Of a DNA stretch of 64,000 nucleotides, positions 1 to 9,729 are shown piece after piece (the first letter of the stretch is position 1; every line of letters starts with the position of its first letter). Under the pieces are notes generated by a model, which was given only the letters and a program-made list of their open reading frames with translations, ran no database searches and had not been told where the DNA came from. The stretch lies in assembly GCF_018449575.1 (NCBI RefSeq), contig NZ_JAAVUT010000017.1:1-64000 (forward strand). The letters run 5' to 3'. Both the position numbers and the translations under genes were made by a program. The stretch is from Sodalis sp. dw_96. Its GTDB lineage: Bacteria; Pseudomonadota; Gammaproteobacteria; Enterobacterales; Enterobacteriaceae.

Positions 1-3000
1 AGCCGCCGCTATGCGCCCGGCCTGCACAGCCTGTGCGCCGCTCAGTGCCGCCTTGGTGCGCTGCAGTGCAGCCAGGCGTGAATTGTCGGTCTTTTCCGCC
101 TGCTGGGCGCTTTCCACCGCGCTGTTGACGGCGCTGCCCACGGCGCCCGAGAGCGCCAGGGTAAAGCCGCTCTTCTTTTGTTCCATGGTCTGATTTTGAA
201 CGATGCTGTTTTCAGCGGCGGTGAGGTCGACATCGGCGCCGCTGAGGGTGATACCGTCGCCGGTTATCAATTCACTGCCATGGACGGTTAACCGCCCTCC
301 CGCGATCAATGTGGCGCTTCCCTCGGCGCTGCCCGCCAGGGTGCCCTTTTGCTGGCGGATGGCGGTATCATCGGTGAGTTTCAGGCTTTCCGAACCCACG
401 GTGAAGCCAATACCGCCGCTGCCCATCAGGCCCGAACTCTGTTCCTGCCTGAAGTGGCTTTCATGGTGGGTCTCAAGGGCGGTGGTCAAGGTCAGGTTGT
501 TGCCGGCCGTTAAGGCAATATCTTGGGTGCCGGCGATGCCGCCGCCGGTAACCGTCAGGTCACGGCCTGCGTTAAGGCCAATTTCATCTCCACTTAGCAA
601 GGTGCCAAGGGCCTGTCGGCTATGGACTTCGTCATGGGTTTCCAGGGACATGGACGAAAGCATGCCGCTGCTGCTTTGTTTCATGTGTTCGACAACCGAG
701 GACGCATTCCTGCCCGCCGATAGGGTGATATCCCGCCCCGCATCCAGATCCAGCCGCCGTGCGGCGTCGATATTGGCCGCGGCGGCGCTGACATCCCGTC
801 CCGCCGACAGAGCAAGGCTGCCGCCGCTGGTGATGCGGCTGCCCACGTCCGTCTGCTGGTTCTCCAGGCGATAATTATCCTGGTCCCAATACGCCTTGTC
901 GGTCTTGGCGGTACGCAGCGTATCCAGTTTCAGATCGTTGCCCGCCGTGATTTCGGTTCGCCCGATCTCGCCCCGGTTGGCGATATCAGCGGCGGTGAGG
1001 GTGATATTGTTCAGGGCCTTGAGTTCCAGCGCGCCGCCCGGGTTTTGCACATAGATGCCCGCCGTTCGATCCAGCCAGCGGTTGTCCTGGTCGCCGCGCG
1101 CCGTGGACTGGATGCGGATATCCTGTCCGGCCAGCAGCGAGAGTCTGTCGCCGCCGAACAGGCGGCCGCCGGTCTGACTGATATCCTCCTTGGCCTGTAC
1201 CTCGATGTCTTTGGCCGCCATCTGTCCGCTGTGAGTGACGTTTTTCGCAGACACTTTCAGGGTTTCACGGGCGGTGATGCCGCCGCTGTTGTCCAGGTCG
1301 CCGCCGATATCCAGCTTTACGTTTTGGCCCGAGAACAGCGCGCCGTCGCCGGACAGATCGTCTTTGCCCACCCTGGCGTAAACCTGGGGCACCAGCACTC
1401 GCTGGGTGCTGCCGTCCCCTAAGGTAACATCCTGATTTATCAGCCACACCATATCGGTGGTGAGCAATGCCATCTGGCTGGGACTGAGCATCACCCCCGG
1501 CGTCAGGTTAAAGGCCTTGCCGTATTGCATCCCGGCGTTCATCAGCGCTTTAAACTGTTCATTATCGTTGGTGTGGCCGTCAAGATAGCGCTGTCCGGTG
1601 AGGTTAAGGACCTGATCCCGCACCAGACGCTGCTCGTAGAATCCGTCTCCGAGGCGTTTATGGGTATAGTTATGATCAAATTTCATTTTTTGCTGCATAT
1701 AATCCAGGCCGATCCACTGCTTGTACCGGGTATAACGTGGATTGGTTTCCACCAGATAAGGGTTAGCCTGACCGGGGTGCCGGGTAAACAGGCTGCTGAC
1801 AGGTAACCGGACTTCCGGCGCCATAACGCGCACCACCGACGTCCAGGCGTTACCGGCTTTTATCACCGGAGGCAACGGATGCTCATAAAACTCACCGGCG
1901 GACAAATCCAGCGGGCGGAAAAACAGCCGATCCGGCCCCTCCGGCGGGATGGGCGCCTTAAAGGGGGTATGATTCCAACCCTCGGCAAATGACGCTTCGT
2001 CATCATGGCGAACGCGGCTGAACGGGCTGGGACGCGTTTCCGGGGAACGGTGATCCTGCCGGGTGTTTGGCTTCCATAACGCGGTTTTTAAGTCGATGGT
2101 TTCCTTGATGGGACTAGGGCGATATCTGCTGTCGTCCTTGCCTTGGGATGTTTTGGTGCCTCTACCTCTTTTCTTGCTTTTCTTGGCATACCAGCGCGTT
2201 TGCCTGCCAAGATCTTTGGTGATCCGTTCGCCTTGGGTGGATTCGTTGCGCAGATCGCCGATATGGCTGTCTATCGTACCGCCGGCGATCACCTGGCTAT
2301 CGCGATTGATAAAGGAATCGGCATCAATGGTGAGGGACTCGCCAGCCAGGATCTTCGCCGGATTGCTTTCCCGCACCGCATCTTCGGTGATGTGGCGGGT
2401 ATAATGGTATTCATAAAAATGATTATTTTGGCTACCGTCGGGCATATAGGCTTCATGAACCCCGTAGGCTTCTTTTTTGCGTCTGACTTTGTCCCAATTG
2501 AAACGGGTGGTTTTACCCTTTAACACCGCCTCATGGCGACCCTCTTTGGTGGTGACCTTGGTCAGTATAAGGCCGCCGTTGCTGTTGGTGATTTCACGGG
2601 CGGCGATGGTCATATCGCCGTCGGCGTTTATTTCAGCGTCATGGTTAACCAGACTGTCTGCCCGGCCCGTTGCTTTTCCATGGGCATCCAATCCGCCGCC
2701 GATGGACATATCGCCGCAGCTGTGAATCAGCGCCTTATCACGGTTATCGATATGGCCGGCGCCGATATCCAGGCGTTCACGGGCAGCGATAACGCCGGCC
2801 CGGCCATCTTTGGCGAAATTTTCCAGACGATCGGTTCGCAGGGCGATGCGATCGCCGAAAATTTGTCCGCTACCGGCGTTGGAAAGCGTTCCAGCCTCAA
2901 GGCGAAAGGTATCGGCGTCAATCACGCCGCCGTTATCCAGGCCGCTTTGTAATGTGAGCTGCAGCTCATCGGCTTTGAGGGTCGACCCTGCCGCATTGTT

Positions 3001-6000
3001 AAAGGAATGGGCATTTAGCTGACCGTTACCCATCTCAATCAGACCGTGATTGCTTAGCGTACCGGGCACGGTAAGTTGCAAATCACAGGCCTTGATGCGC
3101 GCCGATGCGGTATTGGTCAGAAGGACGGCGTCCAGGATTGATATCCCGCCAGCGGTTAACAGATGATCATTGCGGATACTGCCCGCCGTATTCAGCGTCA
3201 GATTGCCGCCGGCATTCACCTCGCCGGTAAGATGGAAATCCTGTTGCAATTTGATAACCAGATCCCCTGACGAGCTGATTAGGCCACCCCCCGTCAGGCG
3301 GCGCAGGAGATAGAAACCCTGTTCTTCGGCAATCATCTCTCCGCCTTCATTGTCCACGTCCAGCCGCTGTCCCAAGACATTATCTTTAAGCTCGATTTTA
3401 TTAGCGGACAGCCGCCCCTGCCGGTTGTCCAGCGTCTGGGCGAGGGTGACGTTGAGCTGTTCCTCGCCTTTGAGCGCGCCATTGTTGTTATCCAACCGCC
3501 GGGCGTTGATGTGCAAACGGGGAGCCTGGATGCCCAGTGTGTCCCGACGCGTATTGCTGTTAATCACCTCATCGGCATGGATGGTCAGCGTATTGTCGCT
3601 GTAAATCATTCCCGCGTCGTTATCCAGCCGTTCAGCGATCAGCAGGTTAGCCCTGTCTACCACTGAGACGCGGCCATCCCGGTTATCGAGGGCGGCGGAT
3701 TTCAATATAAGGGTGTTTAAAGACGATAGCGTACCGTGCCGGTTGTCAAAACCGCTGCCGCCGGTGTTGATATCCAAATGCCAATTGCCCTGGATATGAC
3801 CGCCGTCATTAATAAAGGCTCCGGCCAGGGTCGGATTGGCGTTGATAAGGTGAGTGTCACCCAGGGAAAAGAGATTTCCGCCGCTGTTATCCAGTGCCTT
3901 GGTTTTCAAGGTGAGGTCGGCCTCGGCCCGGATCTTGCCTCGAGTGTTGTCCAGCCGCTGAGCGCTGTTGATGACCGCGTTGCCTGAAGCGAGGATTTTG
4001 CCGTCATGGTTAATCACTGTGCCGCTACTCAGCGTAACGCCGGCGGCAGATATCTCACCACCGGTATTATCCAGCCGATCCGCACTGGTTATGGCGACGT
4101 TGCCCGGAGTAAGAATTTTGCCGTGATCATTAATCAGCTCGACGGTGTTGAGCGTGACGTCGGCGGCACGTATTTCACCCTGGCTGTTGTCCAGCCGTTC
4201 GGCGCTGTTTATTACCGCATTGCCGGAGGAGTGAATCTCACCGGCATAATTGTGCAGTGTGCCGATGCCCAGCTGGAGTCCGGCGGCATGTATCTCACCA
4301 TGGGTATTGTCCAGCCGCTCCGTGCCGTCCAATACCGCAATGCTCAAGGTATGAATTTTACCGGCATGGTTGCCCAGCGTTCCGGCATGTATTTTCAGAT
4401 TGCCGGTGACGTCTATCTTGCCCTCGGTATTATCCAGTGTTTGGGCTTTTATCTCGCCATCGCCTTTCGTGACTATCCAGCCGTCGGCGGTGTTGTTTAA
4501 TGTGTCGGCATTGACCTTGACGCTGCCGGGTGCCTGAATCACACCACCCTGGTTGTCCAGCTTTGCGGCGGCCACCGAGGTGCTCCCTTCTGAAAGCACC
4601 TTGCCTTTTTTGTTGTCAACGGACCCGGCCATCACCGACGCGTCGCCCGTCGCATGTATCGTGCCGTCCGTGTTGGCCAGGCAGCCGGTGATTACCGTGA
4701 CGTTGCCGGCGGTCTGTATCATACCGCCGGCATTATCCAGCGTGACGGCAATATCGGGGGATACGACGCCCTGTGGACTGTCGCCATAAACAACGTGGCC
4801 ATCCTCAAGACCTCCATTGCGCAATCCGGAACCCGAAGGCTGAGGGGATGAGCTATCGGACGGGGATTGAATCGCCAGGAGCAAGTCTTGGGACCCGGTC
4901 TGGTGAATGACGCCCTTTTGGTTGCTCAGGGTGGTAGTGGTGAGGGACATCTTTTGAGCGGTGAGGTTGCCGCCGTCATTATTGATCCCCTGAGGGGAAT
5001 GGATTGTAAGCTGACCGTGCTGGGCATGGACGACGGCACCGGTCAGACGGGTTTCACCCCGCGACGCGCCGATATTTATCCGTGGCGCCGTCGTCTGGCT
5101 GCCGGACAAGTCGAGGGCCGTACCCGCTACCGTCAGGGTCCCGCTGGCCCGATTGTCGCCGCCGAGGGTGATGGCGCCGGAGGCGGTCAACAGCAGATGA
5201 CCCGGCAGTGTTGCATTGCCCTGCTCATCCCGGCCGGCTTCCCAGAGACTGCCTTTCCCGCTTTGCAGGCTGGCCGAGGTGGCGGCAATAGCGCCGCGAG
5301 CCGCTATCGTGCCGCCGCTGTTCAACTCTCCGGCCACCTGCAGAACGACATCACCACCGGATGACATGCGCCCCGGATTATGCACGTCGTCCACCACGGT
5401 GATACGCAGATCGGCCGCGCTGGAAATAGTGCCGCTATTTTCCAGCCGGCCTTCCATCGTGAGAGAGACTTCACCGACGTTGGCGCCGATATGGCCGGCA
5501 TTGCGAACTCCCAGCCCGTGTTCATTGCCCACCAACTGTATTTTACGGGTGTACATACCCCCCAGCGCCGCCACATCCAGGGCATAGCGGGAAGGGGCCT
5601 CGTTATCCGCCTTCTTGTGGGTGACGTTTCCCCGGCTGTCGGTAACGTTGCGCCCGGTGGTGATGGTTAGGTTGCCGGCATGGACCTCGGCGTTAACCCG
5701 CACGGCGCGGGCGATGAGTAAAGCATGATCGGTTTTCAGGTCGGCGTTGCGACCTTCGAACACAATCTCTCCGCGCTCAACGTCGAAACCCTTCAACCTG
5801 CCGTCTTCAATTAGCGCCTGGCCGGCGGCCAGGGTGGCGTTATGGGCGTTGATAAAACCGCAGCCGTCGCAGGTGATACCGGCGGGATTGGCGATGATGA
5901 CGTCCGCGCGGCCGCCGGCTACTTCAATCCAGCCGTTAAGGTGGCTGCCATGGGGGGAATTCACCTCATTGAGAATCACGCTGGCCTCGCCACGGGCCAG

Positions 6001-6429
6001 GGATGAATTGCCGTCCACCAGAGCGCCAAGCTGCGTTTGTGTATGTTCCCGGCTGTTATTAAGGATCACCCCGGCCGGATCCACATCGAATTGACTGAAG
6101 CTATTATGGGAAAGTCCGTGTTCGTTGGGCGTTTGGATATCGATTTGGGGAATGCCGCTGGCGGTTTGGGTGATGTTGGGCTGTTGATGTCCCGGCGCGT
6201 GGGGATCGGCCTCGAAGCCGGCCCGGGCGGTGAATGAAATACCCCCCAAAGCCATCAGCAAACAAAAGTGCAGCGTCGCCAGCCGGCAGGGACGGCCCGC
6301 CTTCGGCATTGTCCGCCCGGGTTGGCCCCGCTGCCCTGAGCAAACATGACCGGCACCGGCGATATCCGCCACTACCATCAGCATGCCGCGCGCCCTGTTA
6401 AAAATAATTCGATAAAGATGTTTATTCAT
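1..6429 (-). CDS. TpsA exoprotein, filamentous haemagglutinin/CdiA-like (C-terminus beyond left edge)
   Basis: One reading frame stays open from an ATG at 6429 to the left edge, 2,143 codons without a stop; I read most of the 6.4 kb in-frame and spot-checked the rest. The N-terminus MNKHLYRIIFNRARG is the extended signal peptide region typical of very large two-partner-secretion substrates, followed by a hydrophobic signal peptide ending near FTARA. The TPS secretion domain follows, with ANPAGITCDGCGF at about residues 180-192. Then come several hundred residues of haemagglutinin repeats (many LDN, GEI, AGNLT strings). A Tyr/Pro-rich segment near residue 1548 (NPYLVETNPRYTRYKQW) is followed by FHA-2-type repeats. 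This order matches contact-dependent inhibition and adhesin TpsA proteins. SD AGGAAGG lies 5 nt before the ATG. The effector end and any immunity gene are not in the window, so toxin versus adhesin cannot be decided. Confidence 0.9.
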   Translation of the reverse strand, partial: MNKHLYRIIFNRARGMLMVVADIAGAGHVCSGQRGQPGRTMPKAGRPCRLATLHFCLLMALGGISFTARAGFEADPHAPGHQQPNITQTASGIPQIDIQTPNEHGLSHNSFSQFDVDPAGVILNNSREHTQTQLGALVDGNSSLARGEASVILNEVNSPHGSHLNGWIEVAGGRADVIIANPAGITCDGCGFINAHNATLAAGQALIEDGRLKGFDVERGEIVFEGRNADLKTDHALLIARAVRVNAEVHAGNLTITTGRNVTDSRGNVTHKKADNEAPSRYALDVAALGGMYTRKIQLVGNEHGLGVRNAGHIGANVGEVSLTMEGRLENSGTISSAADLRITVVDDVHNPGRMSSGGDVVLQVAGELNSGGTIAARGAIAATSASLQSGKGSLWEAGRDEQGNATLPGHLLLTASGAITLGGDNRASGTLTVAGTALDLSGSQTTAPRINIGASRGETRLTGAVVHAQHGQLTIHSPQGINNDGGNLTAQKMSLTTTTLSNQKGVIHQTGSQDLLLAIQSPSDSSSPQPSGSGLRNGGLEDGHVVYGDSPQGVVSPDIAVTLDNAGGMIQTAGNVTVITGCLANTDGTIHATGDASVMAGSVDNKKGKVLSEGSTSVAAAKLDNQGGVIQAPGSVKVNADTLNNTADGWIVTKGDGEIKAQTLDNTEGKIDVTGNLKIHAGTLGNHAGKIHTLSIAVLDGTERLDNTHGEIHAAGLQLGIGTLHNYAGEIHSSGNAVINSAERLDNSQGEIRAADVTLNTVELINDHGKILTPGNVAITSADRLDNTGGEISAAGVTLSSGTVINHDGKILASGNAVINSAQRLDNTRGKIRAEADLTLKTKALDNSGGNLFSLGDTHLINANPTLAGAFINDGGHIQGNWHLDINTGGSGFDNRHGTLSSLNTLILKSAALDNRDGRVSVVDRANLLIAERLDNDAGMIYSDNTLTIHADEVINSNTRRDTLGIQAPRLHINARRLDNNNGALKGEEQLNVTLAQTLDNRQGRLSANKIELKDNVLGQRLDVDNEGGEMIAEEQGFYLLRRLTGGGLISSSGDLVIKLQQDFHLTGEVNAGGNLTLNTAGSIRNDHLLTAGGISILDAVLLTNTASARIKACDLQLTVPGTLSNHGLIEMGNGQLNAHSFNNAAGSTLKADELQLTLQSGLDNGGVIDADTFRLEAGTLSNAGSGQIFGDRIALRTDRLENFAKDGRAGVIAARERLDIGAGHIDNRDKALIHSCGDMSIGGGLDAHGKATGRADSLVNHDAEINADGDMTIAAREITNSNGGLILTKVTTKEGRHEAVLKGKTTRFNWDKVRRKKEAYGVHEAYMPDGSQNNHFYEYHYTRHITEDAVRESNPAKILAGESLTIDADSFINRDSQVIAGGTIDSHIGDLRNESTQGERITKDLGRQTRWYAKKSKKRGRGTKTSQGKDDSRYRPSPIKETIDLKTALWKPNTRQDHRSPETRPSPFSRVRHDDEASFAEGWNHTPFKAPIPPEGPDRLFFRPLDLSAGEFYEHPLPPVIKAGNAWTSVVRVMAPEVRLPVSSLFTRHPGQANPYLVETNPRYTRYKQWIGLDYMQQKMKFDHNYTHKRLGDGFYEQRLVRDQVLNLTGQRYLDGHTNDNEQFKALMNAGMQYGKAFNLTPGVMLSPSQMALLTTDMVWLINQDVTLGDGSTQRVLVPQVYARVGKDDLSGDGALFSGQNVKLDIGGDLDNSGGITARETLKVSAKNVTHSGQMAAKDIEVQAKEDISQTGGRLFGGDRLSLLAGQDIRIQSTARGDQDNRWLDRTAGIYVQNPGGALELKALNNITLTAADIANRGEIGRTEITAGNDLKLDTLRTAKTDKAYWDQDNYRLENQQTDVGSRITSGGSLALSAGRDVSAAAANIDAARRLDLDAGRDITLSAGRNASSVVEHMKQSSSGMLSSMSLETHDEVHSRQALGTLLSGDEIGLNAGRDLTVTGGGIAGTQDIALTAGNNLTLTTALETHHESHFRQEQSSGLMGSGGIGFTVGSESLKLTDDTAIRQQKGTLAGSAEGSATLIAGGRLTVHGSELITGDGITLSGADVDLTAAENSIVQNQTMEQKKSGFTLALSGAVGSAVNSAVESAQQAEKTDNSRLAALQRTKAALSGAQAVQAGRIAAA

Positions 6430-6498
6430 TGCGCCTTCCTGGTTTCCTTGCCGACAAAACGCCGCGTCCATGTAATGAGGGGAATAGCAATTGATGGT

Positions 6499-8289
6499 TC
6501 AGTGCTGCCAATTCAGGTTGAATCCGAAGGCGAGCCCGTCGGTTCCCAGTCCGTCCGGTTTTGACAGGGGGATGCCGGTGAACACATCGTAAGAAAGCCC
6601 GAAGGCGGGCCAGGCGCCGCGCAACCCGGTCACGCCGCCCGCCAAGCGCCGGCCGGGGGACTTCAGATCGATTCTTCCGTGCAATTCGCCGTAGTCGATA
6701 CCCAGGTAGAGTTCCTGGCTCGGCACCGGGGTGCGCCAGGCGATATCGTTGCGCACAAACCAGCCGTTATCGGCGCTGAGGGTGCGTTCGCCGTCAAAAC
6801 CGCGCACCGTCCAGCGGTTGCCGATGGCGAATTGATCCGGCGGCGTCAGCAGCCTGTGGCTGAGTTGGTGGCTGTATTGCGCCACATAGCGAAAACGTTC
6901 GCTCCCCACGAAGAAAGGCGCATTAAGCAGGGCGGACCAGCGGGTGATTTTTGCCAGCGCGGTGCCGGTACCGGTGATTTCTTCATTGGCGGGTGCAGCG
7001 CCGAACCAGCGGGTGCCCTGCTGATAGCTCAACCCCGCGTCGAGGGTTGCGGCGCCGATATGGTGGCGATGGGATACCCCCAGTCGCCAGGCGCTGGTGC
7101 GCCGTGTTTGGTTCTCCAGCTTATTGTGATTGCTATAATTTCTACTCTTACGCGCCATAACGTCATAGGACAGCGAGGTTTTGTGACCGGCGCCGCGGTG
7201 CACCACCCGCTTTGCCTGCGCCGACAGATTGCCGCTGTTACCCTGATAGAGTTTATAGTGCGGGTCGCGAGTGACGATTTCCGTCACGTTCTGCGTATAG
7301 TCATAATGGCCGCCGTTAACGCTGAACAGCCAATAGCCGAACGGCACCGAATAGTGGGCGCTGTAGGTTTTGATATTTTTATGCCCGGCGAAACCCAGAT
7401 CCCGGCCCAGGGTGACATAAAACAAATCGCTGAATGACAACGGATTATCCAAGGCCAGCATCAGGCCGCTTTGGTAGCGTCCGGTGGCCCGGGTGCCCCC
7501 GTCGTCCAGCCAGGTTCCCAGGCGGTAGAAGCGCGATTGGCTGCGTTGGATGCGGATATCGCTTTCGCCGGCAAGCTGTCCGGGGATTAGCTCTACGTCG
7601 GCCGTTACCGTGGGCAGCCGTTGCAGGTTTTCCAAGCCTTGTTCGATATCCCGCAGATCCAGCAGATCGCCGTTGCGAGTCGGAACGGTGTTGAACAAGG
7701 CGGCGTGACCCGGGGAGTCGGCTGTGAAAAGTACCTGGCCGACACGGCCGGGCAGAATCATCAATCTGAGGGTTCCGCTACGCAGATCCTGCTCTGGCGC
7801 CAGCACCCGGGTAGTGATCCAGCCATGATCGGTCAGCCGGTTTTGCAGCGCGCCCATTAACTGATTGATCCCTTGAGCGCCGAGACAATGGCCGGGAGCC
7901 TGTTCAGTCAAATCCTTGAGCCGTAGCCAGCGCGGCAGCGCTTCAGTGCCTTCCAGGGTGACGCGATGAATCGTTTGACAGGGGAATTCAACGGGAAAGG
8001 CCAGCGTCGAACGCCCTGAGGGTGGCGCGGAAAGGCTGATATCCGGTGCCTTCGGCGTTAATTGCCGCTCAAGGGCCTTTTGCTGCGCCTGCTGATGAAT
8101 ATCTTGTCCTCCGCCCAGGGCGGCACAGGCCTGAAAAGAGGAGAGTGTCCATAACAGCACTGGCCATAACAGCACTGGCCATAACAGCACTGGCCATAAC
8201 AACATTGGCCGTAACAACATTGGCCGTAACAACATCCTGGCCGACAAAAAATAATGGGCAGGCAAGAAATGATAGTGCCGTCCTAGCAT
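6499..8289 (-). CDS. TpsB/FhaC-type outer-membrane two-partner secretion transporter
   Basis: About 596 residues; exports the adjacent TpsA across the outer membrane. After a hydrophobic leader come a POTRA-rich half (FPCQTIHRVTLEG, LRLMILPGRVG) and a 16-strand Omp85-superfamily barrel. The barrel carries the conserved TVRGFDGE loop motif near residue 510 and ends in an aromatic strand (FNLNWQH). I chose the ATG at 8289 because AAGGA lies 7 nt upstream. The frame is open further, to 8451, but those 54 extra residues would bury the signal peptide. The signal peptide is odd: its core is a fivefold LLRP(M)/LLWPV pentapeptide repeat encoded by a 15-bp tandem repeat. The gene precedes tpsA by 69 nt on the same strand, the usual tpsB-tpsA operon order. 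Confidence 0.93.
   Translation of the reverse strand: MLGRHYHFLPAHYFLSARMLLRPMLLRPMLLWPVLLWPVLLWPVLLWTLSSFQACAALGGGQDIHQQAQQKALERQLTPKAPDISLSAPPSGRSTLAFPVEFPCQTIHRVTLEGTEALPRWLRLKDLTEQAPGHCLGAQGINQLMGALQNRLTDHGWITTRVLAPEQDLRSGTLRLMILPGRVGQVLFTADSPGHAALFNTVPTRNGDLLDLRDIEQGLENLQRLPTVTADVELIPGQLAGESDIRIQRSQSRFYRLGTWLDDGGTRATGRYQSGLMLALDNPLSFSDLFYVTLGRDLGFAGHKNIKTYSAHYSVPFGYWLFSVNGGHYDYTQNVTEIVTRDPHYKLYQGNSGNLSAQAKRVVHRGAGHKTSLSYDVMARKSRNYSNHNKLENQTRRTSAWRLGVSHRHHIGAATLDAGLSYQQGTRWFGAAPANEEITGTGTALAKITRWSALLNAPFFVGSERFRYVAQYSHQLSHRLLTPPDQFAIGNRWTVRGFDGERTLSADNGWFVRNDIAWRTPVPSQELYLGIDYGELHGRIDLKSPGRRLAGGVTGLRGAWPAFGLSYDVFTGIPLSKPDGLGTDGLAFGFNLNWQH
8146..8235 (-). repeat. 15-bp tandem repeat, six copies, inside the tpsB signal peptide
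   Basis: Six consecutive 15-nt units (plus-strand form TGGCCATAACAGCAC with small variants TGGCCGTAACAACAT) fill 8146-8235. The unit is a multiple of three, so copy changes keep the frame and alter the hydrophobic core of the TpsB signal peptide by five residues each. Confidence 0.95.
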
Positions 8290-9061
8290 AAAAATATCCT
8301 TAAATTCCCTGGAAAGATTACCGTCTCTGTTTACCTGAAATTCGGCATGGCGAGAGAAGATAAACACTGCAAGTGGTTTTATGAAAGTTATGAAATATCC
8401 AATATTATTTTTTAAAAAATTTTTCCTAATGTTATTTTTTGACCTATGCAATTTCGGCGTCGAGTGAAAAGTTCATAATGACCTATTCCATTGTTAGCCT
8501 CTTATATTGATCACAAACTTAACAACGGCTCTATTTATGGCACATCATAATCAATATCATCAGCATACTTATTTATACTTATGGCAATGTTAACGAATGA
8601 TTAAAGATGAGTTTCACTTTTCAAGCAGGCAATGCTAACAGATACAATTGATAAATTTCATTTATCTTATTGGCAGTTATAAGAGGTGCATGAAGATGCG
8701 CTTCATTTATCTTTCTGGCAATATAAACGACGCATGAAGATGAGCCTCATTTATTTCCTTGGCAAGGATAATTGATACGCGCCGATGCGCTTCATTTATC
8801 TTCCAAGCGATCACATGGCCATTTGATGATACCTTATCATATTTATTGGTAAATCATTTTCCTTTAACTTAAAGCACCGGAAATAAATAATAAATCCCCT
8901 ATAAAATTTGCCTTTTACGCTATTTCCCTCATTGAGAAAAATATCATAATAAGTTAATGCCGGCCGGTCAATTTCTATTATTGGGAAAAGGCAGAGAATG
9001 GGTGGCGATTGGGCACATCGCCGTCACCGGACCTAAGGTGGGGCGAGCGGATGGTCCGGCC
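8290..9061. other. A+T-rich intergenic region upstream of tpsB, downstream of glpE
   Basis: No gene recognised. It contains the tpsB leader and presumably its promoter, the 45-bp spaced repeats described separately, and the 3' flank of glpE. In E. coli glpE is followed by glpG and glpR; no trace of either is seen here. Confidence 0.6.
8613..8809. repeat. Five degenerate direct repeats at ~45-bp spacing upstream of the tps operon
   Basis: The motif TTCATTTATCTTNCTGGCA recurs with its first base at about 8613, 8657, 8702, 8746 and 8791, spacing 44-45 bp; the first and last copies are the most diverged. Several copies are preceded by GATGNGC, so ATGAAG-ATGCG-CTTCAT (8690-8706) forms a small inverted repeat. 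The array lies about 320-520 bp upstream of the tpsB start. No coding explanation was found. Confidence 0.75.
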
Positions 9062-9400
9062 TTATGATTGCGCCAATCCGGCGGCGGACACGTCTTCAGG
9101 AAAAGCATTGCGCCAGGCTTCAAATCCGCCGTCAATACTGTAGGCCGCTTTAAAACCCTGTTGCAGCAGATATTGCGCCGCGCCCTTACTGCTGTTGCCG
9201 TGATAGCACATGACCATTACCGGGCGATCGGGATCGGTCTGTTGCAAAAATGCTCCCAGAGTATCGTTGGTAAGATGAAACGCACCCGGCGTATGCCCGG
9301 CGGCATAGCTTTGCGGGTCCCGGATATCCACCAGTTCGGCTTCGCCCAGTTGCAAACGTTGATGGGCCTGCTCTACGCTTATCGCTTCAAATTGTTCCAT
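9062..9400 (-). CDS. glpE: Thiosulfate sulfurtransferase GlpE
   Basis: A 112-residue single-domain rhodanese that moves sulfane sulfur from thiosulfate to cyanide or thiol acceptors in the cytoplasm. The active-site loop CYHGNSS places the catalytic Cys at residue 65, as in E. coli GlpE (108 aa). GAGG lies upstream of the ATG at 9400. It is divergent from glpD as in E. coli. The usual downstream partners glpG (rhomboid protease) and glpR (repressor) are absent; the tps operon begins beyond an A+T-rich gap instead. Confidence 0.95.
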   Translation of the reverse strand: MEQFEAISVEQAHQRLQLGEAELVDIRDPQSYAAGHTPGAFHLTNDTLGAFLQQTDPDRPVMVMCYHGNSSKGAAQYLLQQGFKAAYSIDGGFEAWRNAFPEDVSAAGLAQS

Positions 9401-9729
9401 AGTACTTCGCCTCGATTGAAGTCATATATTACCCCAAGGGGTTATTCCAGTTTAGCAACCCCTCCGTGGGCGTCTAGCCTTTTTCCATACGGATTCCTTT
9501 TAGCTGAAATTCGGTAGCGCCCTTACTTGGGGCCAAAATCTTCGTTGCCAAATGAAACCCACATCCCTTTGGAACCTTTTTCCCCCATTTGAGGCTCGAA
9601 TCTGTTAGCTCTATCACGCATAAGCTTAAAATTTCAACAGGGACTTGGCATAGATGTTGGTTTTCGATTACAATAATGAGCGAAAACGAAAATAAATGAA
9701 CCATTTGCGAACATCTGGAGGAAGCGATC
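9401..9729. other. glpE/glpD divergent intergenic region
   Basis: 329 bp with no gene. It holds the glpD promoter region with the GlpR operator at 9675-9694 and the glpD SD GGAGGA at 9717-9722. Confidence 0.6.
9675..9694 (+). promoter_or_regulatory. GlpR operator upstream of glpD
   Basis: AATGAGCGAA/AACGAAAATA. Against the GlpR half-site WATKYTCGWW, the right half (read on the minus strand, TATTTTCGTT) matches 10/10 and the left half 8/10. It lies 36 bp before the glpD start, where E. coli glpD has its operator. This predicts repression relieved by glycerol-3-phosphate. Confidence 0.75.

Noticed and set aside
203-6237. Many plus-strand ORFs of 60-220 codons across the first 6.2 kb
   Set aside because: They are antisense shadows of the G+C-rich, repetitive tpsA frame; none has an SD or a recognisable domain.
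8290-8451. 54-residue N-terminal extension of TpsB
   Set aside because: The internal ATG at 8289 has a well-placed SD and puts the hydrophobic leader at the N-terminus.
8613-8809. Possible CRISPR array
   Set aside because: Repeats are degenerate, spacers resemble each other and there are no cas genes.
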